Source: Clostridia bacterium (GTDB taxonomy: Bacteria > Bacillota > Clostridia > Oscillospirales > CAG-272). From it: a DNA stretch of 46,479 bases. Made by a program: the position numbers and the translations under genes. The first letter of the stretch is position 1; each line of letters begins with the position of its first letter. Below the pieces are notes generated by a model. That model saw only the letters and a program-made list of their open reading frames with translations, ran no database searches and was not told where the DNA came from. This document shows positions 18,569 to 28,042 of the stretch, in pieces. Location: the NCBI GenBank assembly GCA_017625935.1, contig JAGALA010000013.1, forward strand, positions 1-46,479. Reading direction: 5' to 3'.

Positions 18569-19864
18569 TCAATTATTTTTTATATTTTTAATAGCATTGA
18601 TTAAAATTTTAGGATTTAATGATTTTAACATTAATTTGTTGTTATACGATATCGGTCTAATGATATAACCTAAGACAACATTAGTAAATATTTGCGTAAT
18701 TAGAGAAGCAAATGCCGCTCCGTTTATTCCCCATATTGGAATAAAAATAAGGTTGAACAATATATTAAATAATGCTCCAGACAAGTTAATAACCCACAAA
18801 TATTTTTGTTTTCCTTCCGCTAATATCCATACGTTTCTCACCGAACCAATATATGAAAACGTTGTATACCAAACAACAATTCTAAGTGCGCCCACTGCAT
18901 TATAGAAATCAGCACCATATAATATACCTATGATAATTTTTGCAAACACAGTCATTATTGCGGCTTGCAAAAGAGATGCAAAAATCACAACAGAGTAAAG
19001 TAATACTACCCTTTCTTCGTACCCTCTTTTCTCGTCATTGTACCTTGCAAAAATGCTTGGTCGCATAGAGTCAATTATGGCACTAAAGACAAAACTAGTT
19101 GTTAAAGCAGTTGATACAGCAGCAGAATACCACCCGGTTTCGGCGTCGCCTAACATAAAATTAATCATAATTTTATCCGTTTGAGCAAAAAACGTAACCA
19201 TAAGGCTTGAAATTATGTAATGCTTACTTTTCGAAAACATTCTTTTGGCCACAGCCCAAGAAAACGACAATCTTTGTCCACCATTTTTTCTATAGACTAT
19301 TAACAAAATCGCGTCTATCAAGAATAAATCAAAAAGACCAACCGTAACAAACCAATACACATTAGTTTTAAGTATTAAAAGAACTATTTTGTAAATGCTG
19401 ACTATGAAATATGCCACAAGCGTTGTTATTGCAAAATACTTTGATAACAGTTTTGATTGAAACCAATATTGTATGGTTTCTATTGCTTGTGCAAGCAAAA
19501 CAATGCTTTGTAACATACAAACTATTATTTTTTCGTTTTCCCCTGCGTTAGCTATAGAGACAAATCCGAAGATGCCAATCATACACGCTGCAGAAGAAAT
19601 CATACTAAGAAGAATTGCAGTTCCGTAAATTTTTCCTTCTTCTTCGGGATGGCTAACCGTTTGTTGCACTAATACATGATTAAACCCAAGTTGCATTACC
19701 GGAAGAACAAATGAAACCAACGAAGATGCATAATTGATAATACCAAAATTGCTATCTCCTAAATATCTGACTGTTATGCTTGATATTACAAGCCCCACAA
19801 GAGCCTGAATCACCTTGCATACAATAAGCCAAGAAGCATTCTTGAAAACCTTGTTTTTTATCAT
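18569..19864 (-). CDS. Polysaccharide flippase (Wzx-like, MATE/MOP superfamily)
   Basis: Protein of 431 residues, hydrophobic throughout, with about 12 to 14 membrane helices. It opens IKNKVFKNASWLIVCKVIQALVGLVISS and includes YLGDSNFGIINYASSLVSF, the usual start of oligosaccharide flippases. It would move the undecaprenyl-linked repeat unit across the membrane. It overlaps the preceding glycosyltransferase by one base and lies 12 bases before licD. It is one of the most AT-rich genes of the operon. Confidence 0.88.
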   Translation of the reverse strand: MIKNKVFKNASWLIVCKVIQALVGLVISSITVRYLGDSNFGIINYASSLVSFVLPVMQLGFNHVLVQQTVSHPEEEGKIYGTAILLSMISSAACMIGIFGFVSIANAGENEKIIVCMLQSIVLLAQAIETIQYWFQSKLLSKYFAITTLVAYFIVSIYKIVLLILKTNVYWFVTVGLFDLFLIDAILLIVYRKNGGQRLSFSWAVAKRMFSKSKHYIISSLMVTFFAQTDKIMINFMLGDAETGWYSAAVSTALTTSFVFSAIIDSMRPSIFARYNDEKRGYEERVVLLYSVVIFASLLQAAIMTVFAKIIIGILYGADFYNAVGALRIVVWYTTFSYIGSVRNVWILAEGKQKYLWVINLSGALFNILFNLIFIPIWGINGAAFASLITQIFTNVVLGYIIRPISYNNKLMLKSLNPKILINAIKNIKNN

Positions 19865-21042
19865 TATTTGTCTTTTTTCTCCAATAATTCTTCATATACT
19901 TTTAGCAACAAATTTGTGTACCGTTCTTTTGAAAACTCATACTCGGCATACTCCCTGCCAGCTTGTCCAAACTTTTGGGCTATACACGAATTTTTAATCA
20001 AATATTCCATTTTTATTGCAAGCTCATCAGTGTTGCCATATTCATAAATTAAGCCAGTTTCATTATTATGCAAAATCTCAACAGTTGCTCCAGAGTTACT
20101 TCCAATCACTGGTTTGCCAGAAAGCATATATTCAATAGTCGTTCTGCCGAGCCCCTCCATATACGAGCAAGTAAGACCGCAATAAGCATTTTTTATTATA
20201 TTGCCAATATCGTTTCTAAAACCTAAAAACTTAACCTTTTCTGTCAACTTGTATTGATCTGTTTTTTGCAAAAGCTCTTGATAATACGAATCATTTTCAT
20301 CATATCCACCAACAATCCAAAGTTCCGCTTGCTCTTGCGCATCAATACTCATTTTAGCAAATGCATCTATCGCATCATGGAATCCTTTTTGACGACTAAT
20401 CACACCTGTACTTACAAAAACCTTTTTCTCATTCAATGAAGTTAACAAGTCCTTGTCAGTTTCGAGTTCTACAGCATCATATATTACTTTGATCTTACTC
20501 TTATTATCCACCATTGGACTTATATAATTTTTCACCGTGTTTGAAATTGTTATTATGCTTTTGCTACTATCATATAACATTTTTTTTGCAAAACGCGGAC
20601 ATGAATACTTGGAATTATATGCAGGTTCCAAGCACTCTCTTATATGTAATACATGCGGCACCTTTGCTTTTTTAGCCGCAACTGCGCCTTCTAAAATTAC
20701 AGAGCAGTTTGTATGTACGATATCAATATCGTTTTTCTTTATTATTTTTGCAATCTTTTTGGAATTTCGTCCAACGGATATCCTGCATAAAACCTTTTTC
20801 AAGATCTCTTTTATCTTTGTTTTTATAGTCGGTTTTAATATAGTTGTAACAGTATATTTTGAAAAATTATTAAACCCTATTAATTCTATACCCTTTTGCA
20901 TCGCTAATTGCTCAAAATCATTTCCAAGCGGAGCTAAAACAAATACATTAATTCCCGCCCTTATCAATCCCTCGCATTGATCTAAAAGGGATTTGTTGGC
21001 ACCATATAGTTCGCCATAATGCGTCACAAACAACAAGTTCAT
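19864..21042 (-). CDS. Glycosyltransferase family 4 (1)
   Basis: Protein of 392 residues with a GT-B fold. The N terminus reads MNLLFVTHYGELYGANKSLL. An IVHTNCS strand follows, then the C-terminal donor-binding region VFVSTGVISRQKGFHDAI and GLGRTTIEYMLSGKPVIG. A retaining glycosyltransferase adding one sugar to the lipid-linked repeat unit is likely. Donor and acceptor are unknown. It follows the GT2 gene by 18 bases and overlaps wzx by one base. Confidence 0.85.
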   Translation of the reverse strand: MNLLFVTHYGELYGANKSLLDQCEGLIRAGINVFVLAPLGNDFEQLAMQKGIELIGFNNFSKYTVTTILKPTIKTKIKEILKKVLCRISVGRNSKKIAKIIKKNDIDIVHTNCSVILEGAVAAKKAKVPHVLHIRECLEPAYNSKYSCPRFAKKMLYDSSKSIITISNTVKNYISPMVDNKSKIKVIYDAVELETDKDLLTSLNEKKVFVSTGVISRQKGFHDAIDAFAKMSIDAQEQAELWIVGGYDENDSYYQELLQKTDQYKLTEKVKFLGFRNDIGNIIKNAYCGLTCSYMEGLGRTTIEYMLSGKPVIGSNSGATVEILHNNETGLIYEYGNTDELAIKMEYLIKNSCIAQKFGQAGREYAEYEFSKERYTNLLLKVYEELLEKKDK

Positions 21043-21060
21043 AATAATAACTATTTGGCT

Positions 21061-21876
21061 TCAATTGCCAAGTTCCTCTTCTTTTACTCTCTTCTTTATT
21101 TTGCACCAAAGCGCCCAAATACATCTTGGCATTTTGAGCTTGATTTTTTCAAATCGTTCACTTTTGGCTGCTCGCTTCATTTCAGCTGTTACATCATATC
21201 CAATCGAATATACATCTCTTATTTTAAAGCTTTCTTCAACAGTTTCCCTGATTTTCACATTACTTACTCCGCCGGCATAAAAGTCAGATATCACTTCGTC
21301 GACATGCAAAAAGTTTTTATCACCCAAATAAAGCTTTAGTGCAAGATCATAATCCGCTCCAATTTTATATTCAGTATTAAACCTTTCATTTTTCATGATT
21401 TCTCCAGAAATGACCATTGCTTGGTGACAAATACTCATTCCCTGCTTTAAATCACTATGATTTCCAGCTATTCTATGATAACGCCCTCTTTGAACAAAAT
21501 TTATATCTCCATAAAGCACATCTATTTTGTTTTCACTTTTTTTAATCACATCAACAATAGTTTTTATTGCTTCTGTGCCATGGAGACAATCCCCGGCGTT
21601 TATAAAAATCAAATAATCTCCGGTTGCTAAATCTATTCCGTTGTTCATACCATAATAGATCCCGCCGTCTTTTTCGCTTTTAAGTATATAATTAACGCCT
21701 TTCTCCTCAAATGCTTGTCTATACGACTCGGCAATTTCGACGGTTTTATCCGTGCTTTTGCCATCGCAAATTATATATTCATAGCTTGTATCACTTTGAC
21801 GCAAAACCGATTTTATTGTACGTTCTATATTTTCTTCCTCATTAAAACAAACTGTCACTACCGAAATTTTCATCAA
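21061..21876 (-). CDS. Glycosyltransferase family 2 (1)
   Basis: Protein of 271 residues with a GT-A fold. It has KISVVTVCFNEEENIERTI, then IICDGKSTDKT and FINAGDC in place of the usual DxD, a variant seen in WcaA-like enzymes. The short basic C-terminal tail may contact the membrane. The start overlaps the polymerase stop by 4 bases (ATGA). The sugar is unknown. Confidence 0.85.
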   Translation of the reverse strand: MMKISVVTVCFNEEENIERTIKSVLRQSDTSYEYIICDGKSTDKTVEIAESYRQAFEEKGVNYILKSEKDGGIYYGMNNGIDLATGDYLIFINAGDCLHGTEAIKTIVDVIKKSENKIDVLYGDINFVQRGRYHRIAGNHSDLKQGMSICHQAMVISGEIMKNERFNTEYKIGADYDLALKLYLGDKNFLHVDEVISDFYAGGVSNVKIRETVEESFKIRDVYSIGYDVTAEMKRAAKSERFEKIKLKMPRCIWALWCKIKKRVKEEELGN

Positions 21877-23102
21877 GCATTTCCTCTTTCTTTTTCAATT
21901 GTTGAAAGGAACATCAAAACTATTACTAAGAATATAAACGTATCGAATGCCAGGAATGCGCCTGTTGCAAAATACATACCAAACAAAACAAACAGTAAAA
22001 TCACTCTTGTTATTATGTTTTTCTTTCCATATTTTCCAAAGAATTGCATAACGAGCCATGCGTAATATACGATAGCAGTCAAGCCAAGGGTTACAAAAGA
22101 GCCGAATATAGAATTGTTTACTCCCTTATACTGGCCTATTTGTCCTACTTCATCAACAAATCCTTCTTGACCAAATCCTCTTCCAAAGAACGGATAGTGC
22201 GTCATTGTTGCCTTAACATACTCAATTGGACTTTTAATTCTTTCAAAGGTTGATGTATTTTCGGTGTTAATTTCGCTAAACAATCTATTAAGAGAATCCG
22301 TAATAAATGAAAAGTCAAACAGATATAGAAGTGCAATAACAGCAAAGACTGCAATTGGAGCGATAAGGACAACGTTTACTGAAATTTTTCTTATCGAAAT
22401 GAGATAAATAACAAGGATAATTGCCATAATCCAAATTGCAGATGAGCTAACTGTCATAATAATTGTCGCAACAAGCAAGACAAGAATAAACGGTTTTCTT
22501 TTTTCCTCGCCATCATCCTTTATAACAAGATTGATCGCAAGCGCAATATCAAGAACCCAACCAAAGTACGACGGCTCGTGGAAAATCGAATACGCTCGGT
22601 AAAATCCCGCCTGTTGACCATAGTTGTTATAATGGAATTGAAATCTTCCAAAAACGCCATCAAGGAACATTATTCCAAATGCATTCATAAGTATAAATTG
22701 CACTATGCCAAGCACGCAAACTATTACTATTACATTGTTAAAGAGTCTATAGTAACCGCTAAAGCCCTCTTTAAATTCCTCTTTTAGATGCGGTAAAACA
22801 AGCGTGATGAAAAGAACCATCATCGCATATATAACATAAGTTTTTATAAACTCTCTTGTGTCATTTATGCGGTAAAACGGCAACAAAGGTATCACCAAGA
22901 AAAGAAGCGAGCCCACAACCTTTTTAAAAGTAATTTTTTTAAAGAAGAAGAAATATATAATCGCTGCCGCAGCTATTGCGTGAATCGGCTTAAATGACGC
23001 GCCGAGAACCGTGAAAAGACGGAAGTTTTCAAACGCCAAGCTGACTATTATTAGCGATATAAATATTTTTTCTGCCGATAATTTTTTAATATCAAAATTC
23101 AT
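21873..23102 (-). CDS. O-antigen polymerase-like membrane protein (Wzy)
   Basis: Protein of 409 residues with about 10 to 12 membrane helices and a large loop near the middle containing YGQQAGFYRAYSIFHEPSYF, a pattern typical of Wzy/O-antigen ligase family proteins. A second conserved patch, YPFFGRGFGQEGF, follows. It would polymerise repeat units outside the membrane. It lies in Wzx/Wzy context, between glycosyltransferase genes. Confidence in the polymerase role is moderate because this family is defined mainly by topology. Confidence 0.8.
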   Translation of the reverse strand: MNFDIKKLSAEKIFISLIIVSLAFENFRLFTVLGASFKPIHAIAAAAIIYFFFFKKITFKKVVGSLLFLVIPLLPFYRINDTREFIKTYVIYAMMVLFITLVLPHLKEEFKEGFSGYYRLFNNVIVIVCVLGIVQFILMNAFGIMFLDGVFGRFQFHYNNYGQQAGFYRAYSIFHEPSYFGWVLDIALAINLVIKDDGEEKRKPFILVLLVATIIMTVSSSAIWIMAIILVIYLISIRKISVNVVLIAPIAVFAVIALLYLFDFSFITDSLNRLFSEINTENTSTFERIKSPIEYVKATMTHYPFFGRGFGQEGFVDEVGQIGQYKGVNNSIFGSFVTLGLTAIVYYAWLVMQFFGKYGKKNIITRVILLFVLFGMYFATGAFLAFDTFIFLVIVLMFLSTIEKERGNA

Positions 23103-23126
23103 TTTTTCGCCTTTTTATTTTAATTA

Positions 23127-24320
23127 TTAGAATAGATCGTAATGCTGTTTGAATTTATCGTGCATATCGAACTGCTTTGACCTTTCGATGCACGCATCCT
23201 TTGAATAAATTTTGCCATTGCAAGCATTAATAATTTCGTTTTTGAATGATTCAAAATCATCAACCGGGACAGTCACTCCGCTCGCCTTATTTATAACCTC
23301 CGGACAACCACCGGTCTTAAAAGTAACAACCGGAGTTCCGCAAGCAAGCGCTTCGATATTAACCATACCTAAAGTTTCCTCGCGCGTTGGATTTGCAAAA
23401 ATGTCACTTGCTGAATAAATCTCGGCAAGCTCCTTTTGATTCGACGTGCGATGGATTGAAATTATATTGCTTGGAAGCTGCTTATCGGTTTCGTCATCCG
23501 TTCCGACAAGCACAATTTGATAATCGCTCGGAAGCTCCCTTGCAAGCTGGCAGAACACGTCAAGCCCCTTTCGCTTTCCCCATCCAAAAGCAACACCAAG
23601 CACAATTTTTTTGTCTTCAAGCTTGTACTTTTTTCTGAAATCACTCTCGGTCGGCTTAAAAACATCGAGGTCAATTCCGTTGTTTATCACCTTGACGTCA
23701 TAGTCCTTAAGAAACGACTCCTTAACAAGCTCGCCAAGCCACTTAGACGGTGTGACGATGGTTAAATCCTCAACGCCTAAAAACCATTCCTTCTTAAGGC
23801 GGTGCATAAGCTCCGTTTTGTCAACGTACGCACCCGGATACTCGCGATATTGTGGGCAGCTATGACACGCTGTTTTCCATTTATCGCACCCTGCCATAAT
23901 AAAGTGCGGGCACTGACCCGTAAACGCCCAGCAATCGTGGAATGTCCAAACGGTTTTAATTTTGTTTTTCTTTATGTAATCAAAAAGCATTGGAAGGTTT
24001 ATGTTCCAATTGTGAAGAATGTGCAAATCTATCACGTCAGGCTTAAACTCGTCAAGCTTTTTAAGGAGCTTTTTGGTGTCGCGCTTTGAGTAGCAGCCGT
24101 TTTTGCCGTTCAGCTTAGCTACGCCCATATGAAAAAGCTTTCCAAGAAACGAGCCAACGATAACGTCAGGGTCATCGCTTTTTCTATAACCCTTAGTCCA
24201 GCTTAAGTATGTAAGCGTTTCGGCGCCCTCGTTTTTTGCAATCCTTGCAATTCCTTTTACGATTTTTCCTGTGCTTCCGTATGGAATCGCGTTTATAAAA
24301 GCAATTCTTTTAGAATCCAT
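23127..24320 (-). CDS. Glycosyltransferase family 4 (2)
   Basis: Protein of 397 residues. It begins SKRIAFINAIPYGSTGKIV and has a tryptophan- and cysteine-rich insert (HDCWAFTGQCPHF...CHSCPQY) near residues 125-160. That insert is characteristic of a WcaL-like subgroup of GT4 enzymes. The donor-binding end reads ETLGMVNIEALACGTPVV with the E-x7-E arrangement. A retaining transferase acting on the lipid-linked oligosaccharide is likely. Only two bases separate it from the preceding gene. Confidence 0.85.
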   Translation of the reverse strand: MDSKRIAFINAIPYGSTGKIVKGIARIAKNEGAETLTYLSWTKGYRKSDDPDVIVGSFLGKLFHMGVAKLNGKNGCYSKRDTKKLLKKLDEFKPDVIDLHILHNWNINLPMLFDYIKKNKIKTVWTFHDCWAFTGQCPHFIMAGCDKWKTACHSCPQYREYPGAYVDKTELMHRLKKEWFLGVEDLTIVTPSKWLGELVKESFLKDYDVKVINNGIDLDVFKPTESDFRKKYKLEDKKIVLGVAFGWGKRKGLDVFCQLARELPSDYQIVLVGTDDETDKQLPSNIISIHRTSNQKELAEIYSASDIFANPTREETLGMVNIEALACGTPVVTFKTGGCPEVINKASGVTVPVDDFESFKNEIINACNGKIYSKDACIERSKQFDMHDKFKQHYDLF

Positions 24321-24322
24321 TT

Positions 24323-25519
24323 TTATTCCTTTGTAAAATTTATAATTTTTTCCGCTTGCTTGACGTTGTTTTTCTCGCTAAGCACAAAGCTCTTTGCGCG
24401 CGCGCCAAGCTCTTCTCTTTTTTCTCTTGGCATAGCCGCAACCTCAAGGATTTTGTTTTTTAAGTAGGTTGCATCGAGTGAGTCAAGCGGAATAATATAG
24501 TCAAAATATTCATCGGGAATGCCATTTATTCTTGTTGAAAGAACGGGGTTGCCCGAAACCATATACTCAAAAATTTTCGAGGGGAAGCAATACGTTGAGG
24601 CGGGCTCACTCGGATCTCTTGTTGAAATGAGCATTGTCGCCTCTCTTTGCTTATTCAAAAGGTCAAGGCGCGTTGGCAAATAACCAAGATATTTAATGCG
24701 TCCGTCGTGCTTTGCCCTCTCGTTTATCAGCTCAACTGCATTTCCATTACCCGTGAACCAAAGCTCATAATTTTCGGGAAGCTCCGAAAATGCATCAAGC
24801 AGCTCTTTTATACCGTATCTTAAATCAAGCACGCCCGAGTACATAACAGAAACCGTGTCCTCGCTCGGCTTGATATTTTCATCAGCCATGAGCGAAGCAT
24901 CGTACGAGCCCTCCATCACAGTCCAAGTGCCGTCTGCAAGACCCAAGAATTCTGCCATATGCTTTGAGTATAAAATATACTTGTCCACGTTTTTCATATG
25001 GCGCTTAATGCTCTGCCAGTCGATTTTTTTAAGTATCTTTTTAAGCGCGGACATGTTCATATCCATAAACTGCGGAAGGTCAGGAATAATCTGAACTGTT
25101 TTTACGTTCTTGATTATTTTCTTAACCGCACTTGCTGCCGCCATAAAATACGTGGACATTTGATAAACAAAAACGGTTACATCCTTGTCCTTGTTTTCGC
25201 GCGCCCATTTCTTCGCTTCCTTTACGAGCGCGCGTCTTTTGCTTAATAAATTTATATACGGGCGATTCAGATATCCAATGCTAACACCCGTTTTCCCATT
25301 CTCATATTGCCACGTGTTTGGCTCTATTCTTTTATCTGGAAAGCTTGGATAGGTTGGCAAGCTTGTAGTATTTATCGTGTCACACAAAACACCGTTTTTT
25401 TCAAGCCCCGCAAGAAGTGAATCATTTGAAATTTCGGCAGAAAGCAGCTTCCCACCTTTTTTCGTTATTTCCTCTCTTGCCGCGTCGCTGTTTCCAACGC
25501 CTATCCATAAGTATTTCAT
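24323..25519 (-). CDS. Glycosyltransferase family 4 (3)
   Basis: Protein of 398 residues of GT-B type. The N terminus reads MKYLWIGVGNSDAAREEI. The C-terminal domain has VSVMYSGVLDLRYGIKELL and TYCFPSKIFEYMVSGNPVLS, the nucleotide-sugar binding end. It resembles glycosyltransferases that act early in extracellular polysaccharide assembly. It lies 9 bases after the GT2 gene and 2 bases before the next GT4. Donor sugar unknown. Confidence 0.83.
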   Translation of the reverse strand: MKYLWIGVGNSDAAREEITKKGGKLLSAEISNDSLLAGLEKNGVLCDTINTTSLPTYPSFPDKRIEPNTWQYENGKTGVSIGYLNRPYINLLSKRRALVKEAKKWARENKDKDVTVFVYQMSTYFMAAASAVKKIIKNVKTVQIIPDLPQFMDMNMSALKKILKKIDWQSIKRHMKNVDKYILYSKHMAEFLGLADGTWTVMEGSYDASLMADENIKPSEDTVSVMYSGVLDLRYGIKELLDAFSELPENYELWFTGNGNAVELINERAKHDGRIKYLGYLPTRLDLLNKQREATMLISTRDPSEPASTYCFPSKIFEYMVSGNPVLSTRINGIPDEYFDYIIPLDSLDATYLKNKILEVAAMPREKREELGARAKSFVLSEKNNVKQAEKIINFTKE

Positions 25520-25528
25520 ATTTTCCTC

Positions 25529-26266
25529 TTAACTTAAAATAAATTTTGCCGCCTCAATGGCTAAGCATTCGAAAATATAAAGGCGACTGTACTTGTTGTT
25601 TCGATAGCATCTGTATCTATCCTTGATGCGGCCAAATGAGTTTTTAATGCTTTTTTTATTGCTCACTCCACCGGTTTTGAAATTAGCAAGCACAACGTTT
25701 TTGATAACCACCTTTTTCTTTGCACGGCGCACTCTTAACACAAAATCATAATCATCGTGAATGCCCTCACATCTAAAGGCACCAAGCTCATCATAAACCG
25801 TTTTCTTCACAAATGTCGTTGGGTGGTTCCAATGACGGCTCGTCGGAAGCTTATCGAGCTTTGAATGCTTAACCATAACCTTGCCGTTTTCCTTAATAAG
25901 GTTTATATCGGCATAAAACATATCATATGCTTCTTCCTTGTATACAGAAACAGCAGTTTCTACCGCAATTGGCTCATACCAGTCATCAGAGTTGATTATG
26001 CCAACAAGGTCCCCGCTTGAAAGCGCAATACCCTTGTTCATTGCATCATATATACCGTTATCCTTTTCGCTGACAACCTTAAGCTTATATCCTCTTTTTT
26101 CTATTCTCTCTTCATATTCCTTTACAACGTCAAGAGTTTTATCAGAGGAGTCCCCGTCAACTATTATGTATTCAATGCTGTCGTAGGTTTGTGCCAAAAC
26201 AGACTCTATGGTTTTTCTTATCGTTTGCTCGCTATTGTAGCAAACGGTTATAAGACTAACAAGCAT
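25529..26266 (-). CDS. Glycosyltransferase family 2 (2)
   Basis: Protein of 245 residues, GT-A fold. It has VSLITVCYNSEQTIRKTIES, IIVDGDSSDKT and GIINSDDWYEP with the DD metal site. A WcaA/colanic-acid-type transferase is the closest recognised relative. The start overlaps the end of the epimerase gene by 11 bases, so expression is coupled. Confidence 0.87.
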   Translation of the reverse strand: MLVSLITVCYNSEQTIRKTIESVLAQTYDSIEYIIVDGDSSDKTLDVVKEYEERIEKRGYKLKVVSEKDNGIYDAMNKGIALSSGDLVGIINSDDWYEPIAVETAVSVYKEEAYDMFYADINLIKENGKVMVKHSKLDKLPTSRHWNHPTTFVKKTVYDELGAFRCEGIHDDYDFVLRVRRAKKKVVIKNVVLANFKTGGVSNKKSIKNSFGRIKDRYRCYRNNKYSRLYIFECLAIEAAKFILS

Positions 26267-27143
26267 TGTTATTTCCTTCCGTGCGTTTTATTGATTCTTC
26301 AAAATCACAAACTCTATAATTTTCTTTATACTCACTTATTTTCATATCGTAAGCAAGATTGCCAAATGCCTTGTTTACCAAGCCGGTAAACGGACTTAAA
26401 ATCTTAAGCATCCATGCCGTGCCCTTAACCAAGCGAGTTTTTTTGCCGTTTGCCAATGCAATCAGCTTAACCATTTCCGATGTGTTAGTATAGCTTGAAT
26501 TTTGCGGAAAGAAAATACCGCGTTCGCGATTGTCTATCATCAATCTTACAAACTCGCAAAGATTCTCAATATATAGCATAGAGCGAGTATTTTTCACATA
26601 CGGAAAAACACGCATCTTTTTTGCTAATTTTGCAAGTGTTGGGTAATTTCCCTTGCTGTTTTCACCGTAAATCATAGGTGGGCGTAAAACGCAAACGTCA
26701 AAGCATCCGTCTTGCAATTCCAAAATACCGTTTTCCGCTTGCAGCTTGCTATCACCGTATGCATTGGCAGGTGATGGCATAGTTTCTTTCGTTATAATTT
26801 TTTCTTTGCCAATTTTTCCACTGTCTCCGTAAACAATTGCGCTACTCATAAAAACGAACTGCCCCGCACCGTCTTGCTTTGCTTTTTTTGCCGTTTCCAC
26901 TGTTAGATGCGTATTGACAGAATAATAAAGCTTAGCTTTTTCCTCACTTATTTTTCCGCTGTCGGAGTGCGCTATTCCCGCAACGTGGAATATAGCATCG
27001 TAACCGGAGAAGGATTTTTCGCGCCATGAACCGTCAAGCATATCGAGTGTATCAATTTGATACTCGCCCTCGAATTTTTTCATATAATTTTCAAAGGACG
27101 TGCCGATATAGCTACCCGCGCCCGTAATTAAGATTTTTTTCAT
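26256..27143 (-). CDS. NAD-dependent sugar epimerase/dehydratase (extended SDR)
   Basis: Protein of 295 residues with a Rossmann fold. The nucleotide-binding motif is GAGSYIG (about 7-13), the catalytic Ser lies in FVFMSSAIVYG, and YGDSK supplies the catalytic Tyr and Lys. The length fits 4-epimerases or 4-ketoreductases acting on nucleotide sugars or on the lipid-linked first sugar. The stop/start overlap with the initiating transferase (ATGA) suggests it processes that enzyme's donor or product. The precise sugar is not determinable. Confidence 0.82.
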   Translation of the reverse strand: MKKILITGAGSYIGTSFENYMKKFEGEYQIDTLDMLDGSWREKSFSGYDAIFHVAGIAHSDSGKISEEKAKLYYSVNTHLTVETAKKAKQDGAGQFVFMSSAIVYGDSGKIGKEKIITKETMPSPANAYGDSKLQAENGILELQDGCFDVCVLRPPMIYGENSKGNYPTLAKLAKKMRVFPYVKNTRSMLYIENLCEFVRLMIDNRERGIFFPQNSSYTNTSEMVKLIALANGKKTRLVKGTAWMLKILSPFTGLVNKAFGNLAYDMKISEYKENYRVCDFEESIKRTEGNNNAC

Positions 27144-27787
27144 TTAAGCGCAGTCTCCTCTTGTTTTTCCTCTTCCCTTGCCTCTTGCTTTTTCATTTCG
27201 CCTGTGCCGCCCTCGACAACGCCGTCGTGCTTGAGGACACTGAAGATTGTGCCAAAAAAGCATTTGATATCAAAGAAAAGTCCCATTTTCTCTATGTACT
27301 CGCCATCGAGCTTTGCCTTAACGTCAATTTCAAGCTCGTCACGACCGTTTATTTGTGCCCAACCGGTAAGTCCGGGGCGCACATCGTTTGCACCGTATTT
27401 ATCGCGCTCCTCAATTAAGTCATATTGATTCCAAAGCGCGGGACGCGGACCAATAACAGCCATTTGACCAAGCCAAATGTTGAAAAGCTGCGGGAGCTCG
27501 TCAAGCGAAGTCTTTCTCAAAAATCCGCCAACCTTTGTAATCCACTTTTTAGGGTCTGAAAGCTCGTGCGTTGGTGCGTCGTGCGGAGTATCAATGCGCA
27601 TTGTGCGGAATTTAACAATGTTAAAATATTTCTTGTTTTTGCCGACACGCTTCTGCTTAAAGAAAACAGGGCCGGGGCTGTCGATTTTAATTGCGATTGC
27701 TATAACAATCATCGGCAGTGAAAGCACCACAATTCCTGCGGTAGCGGCTATAAAATCAAAAACTCGTTTCAAAAAATGCTTGTACAT
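27140..27787 (-). CDS. Initiating sugar-phosphate transferase (monotopic PGT)
   Basis: Protein of 215 residues and first gene of the operon. One hydrophobic re-entrant segment lies near the N terminus (KRVFDFIAATAGIVVLSLPM). The catalytic patch includes SPGPVFFKQKRVG, KFRTM, TSLDELPQLFNIW, IGPRPALW and RPGLTGWAQINGRDE. These are the hallmarks of the small PglC/WbaP catalytic domain, which transfers a phosphosugar from a UDP donor to undecaprenyl phosphate and starts repeat-unit synthesis. The C-terminal Glu/Lys-rich tail is low complexity. Confidence 0.92.
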   Translation of the reverse strand: MYKHFLKRVFDFIAATAGIVVLSLPMIVIAIAIKIDSPGPVFFKQKRVGKNKKYFNIVKFRTMRIDTPHDAPTHELSDPKKWITKVGGFLRKTSLDELPQLFNIWLGQMAVIGPRPALWNQYDLIEERDKYGANDVRPGLTGWAQINGRDELEIDVKAKLDGEYIEKMGLFFDIKCFFGTIFSVLKHDGVVEGGTGEMKKQEAREEEKQEETALK

Positions 27788-27846
27788 ATTTTCCTCTTAT
27801 TAATAAATAATAAATATATTGCGCGCAATTATACGCATACATACTA

Positions 27847-27875
27847 ATTATATATTATAAAGAATGATTTGTCAA
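27847..27875 (-). promoter_or_regulatory. Sigma-A promoter of the polysaccharide operon
   Basis: On the minus strand, TTGACA (27875-27870) and TATAAT (27852-27847) are spaced by 17 bases, a full consensus promoter. The leader of about 50 bases contains a perfect 12-bp palindrome, ATTGCGCGCAAT, at 27818-27829. That palindrome is a candidate operator. Confidence 0.8.
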
Positions 27876-27929
27876 CAACAATTTTCGACGCAGTAACGGT
27901 ATGCAGTCAGTGAATTTGTTGCAATGTAC

Positions 27930-27958
27930 AAAAAAGCCACCGAATTTCGGTGGCTTTT
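27930..27958. terminator. Intrinsic terminator for the pseudo-cyclophilin gene
   Basis: GCCACCGAA (27936-27944) pairs with TTCGGTGGC (27946-27954). An A-run lies on the left and a T-run on the right, so it reads as an intrinsic terminator on the minus strand (stem then TTTTTTG). It separates the gene at 28043-30289 from the polysaccharide operon promoter. Confidence 0.85.
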
Positions 27959-28042
27959 ATTGGTTATTTTGATGCAAAAATCATTGAATTTCGCACACAG
28001 GGTCGGGTATTTTTGAATTTACCCGCTGTTTTTCGTGTTTAA

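Noticed and set aside
14382..28005. ACACAGGGTCG occurs at 14382-14392 and 27995-28005, bracketing most of the polysaccharide operon.
   Set aside because: An 11-base repeat is expected by chance somewhere in 46 kb. It is not at the gene-content or GC boundaries and has no associated recombinase.
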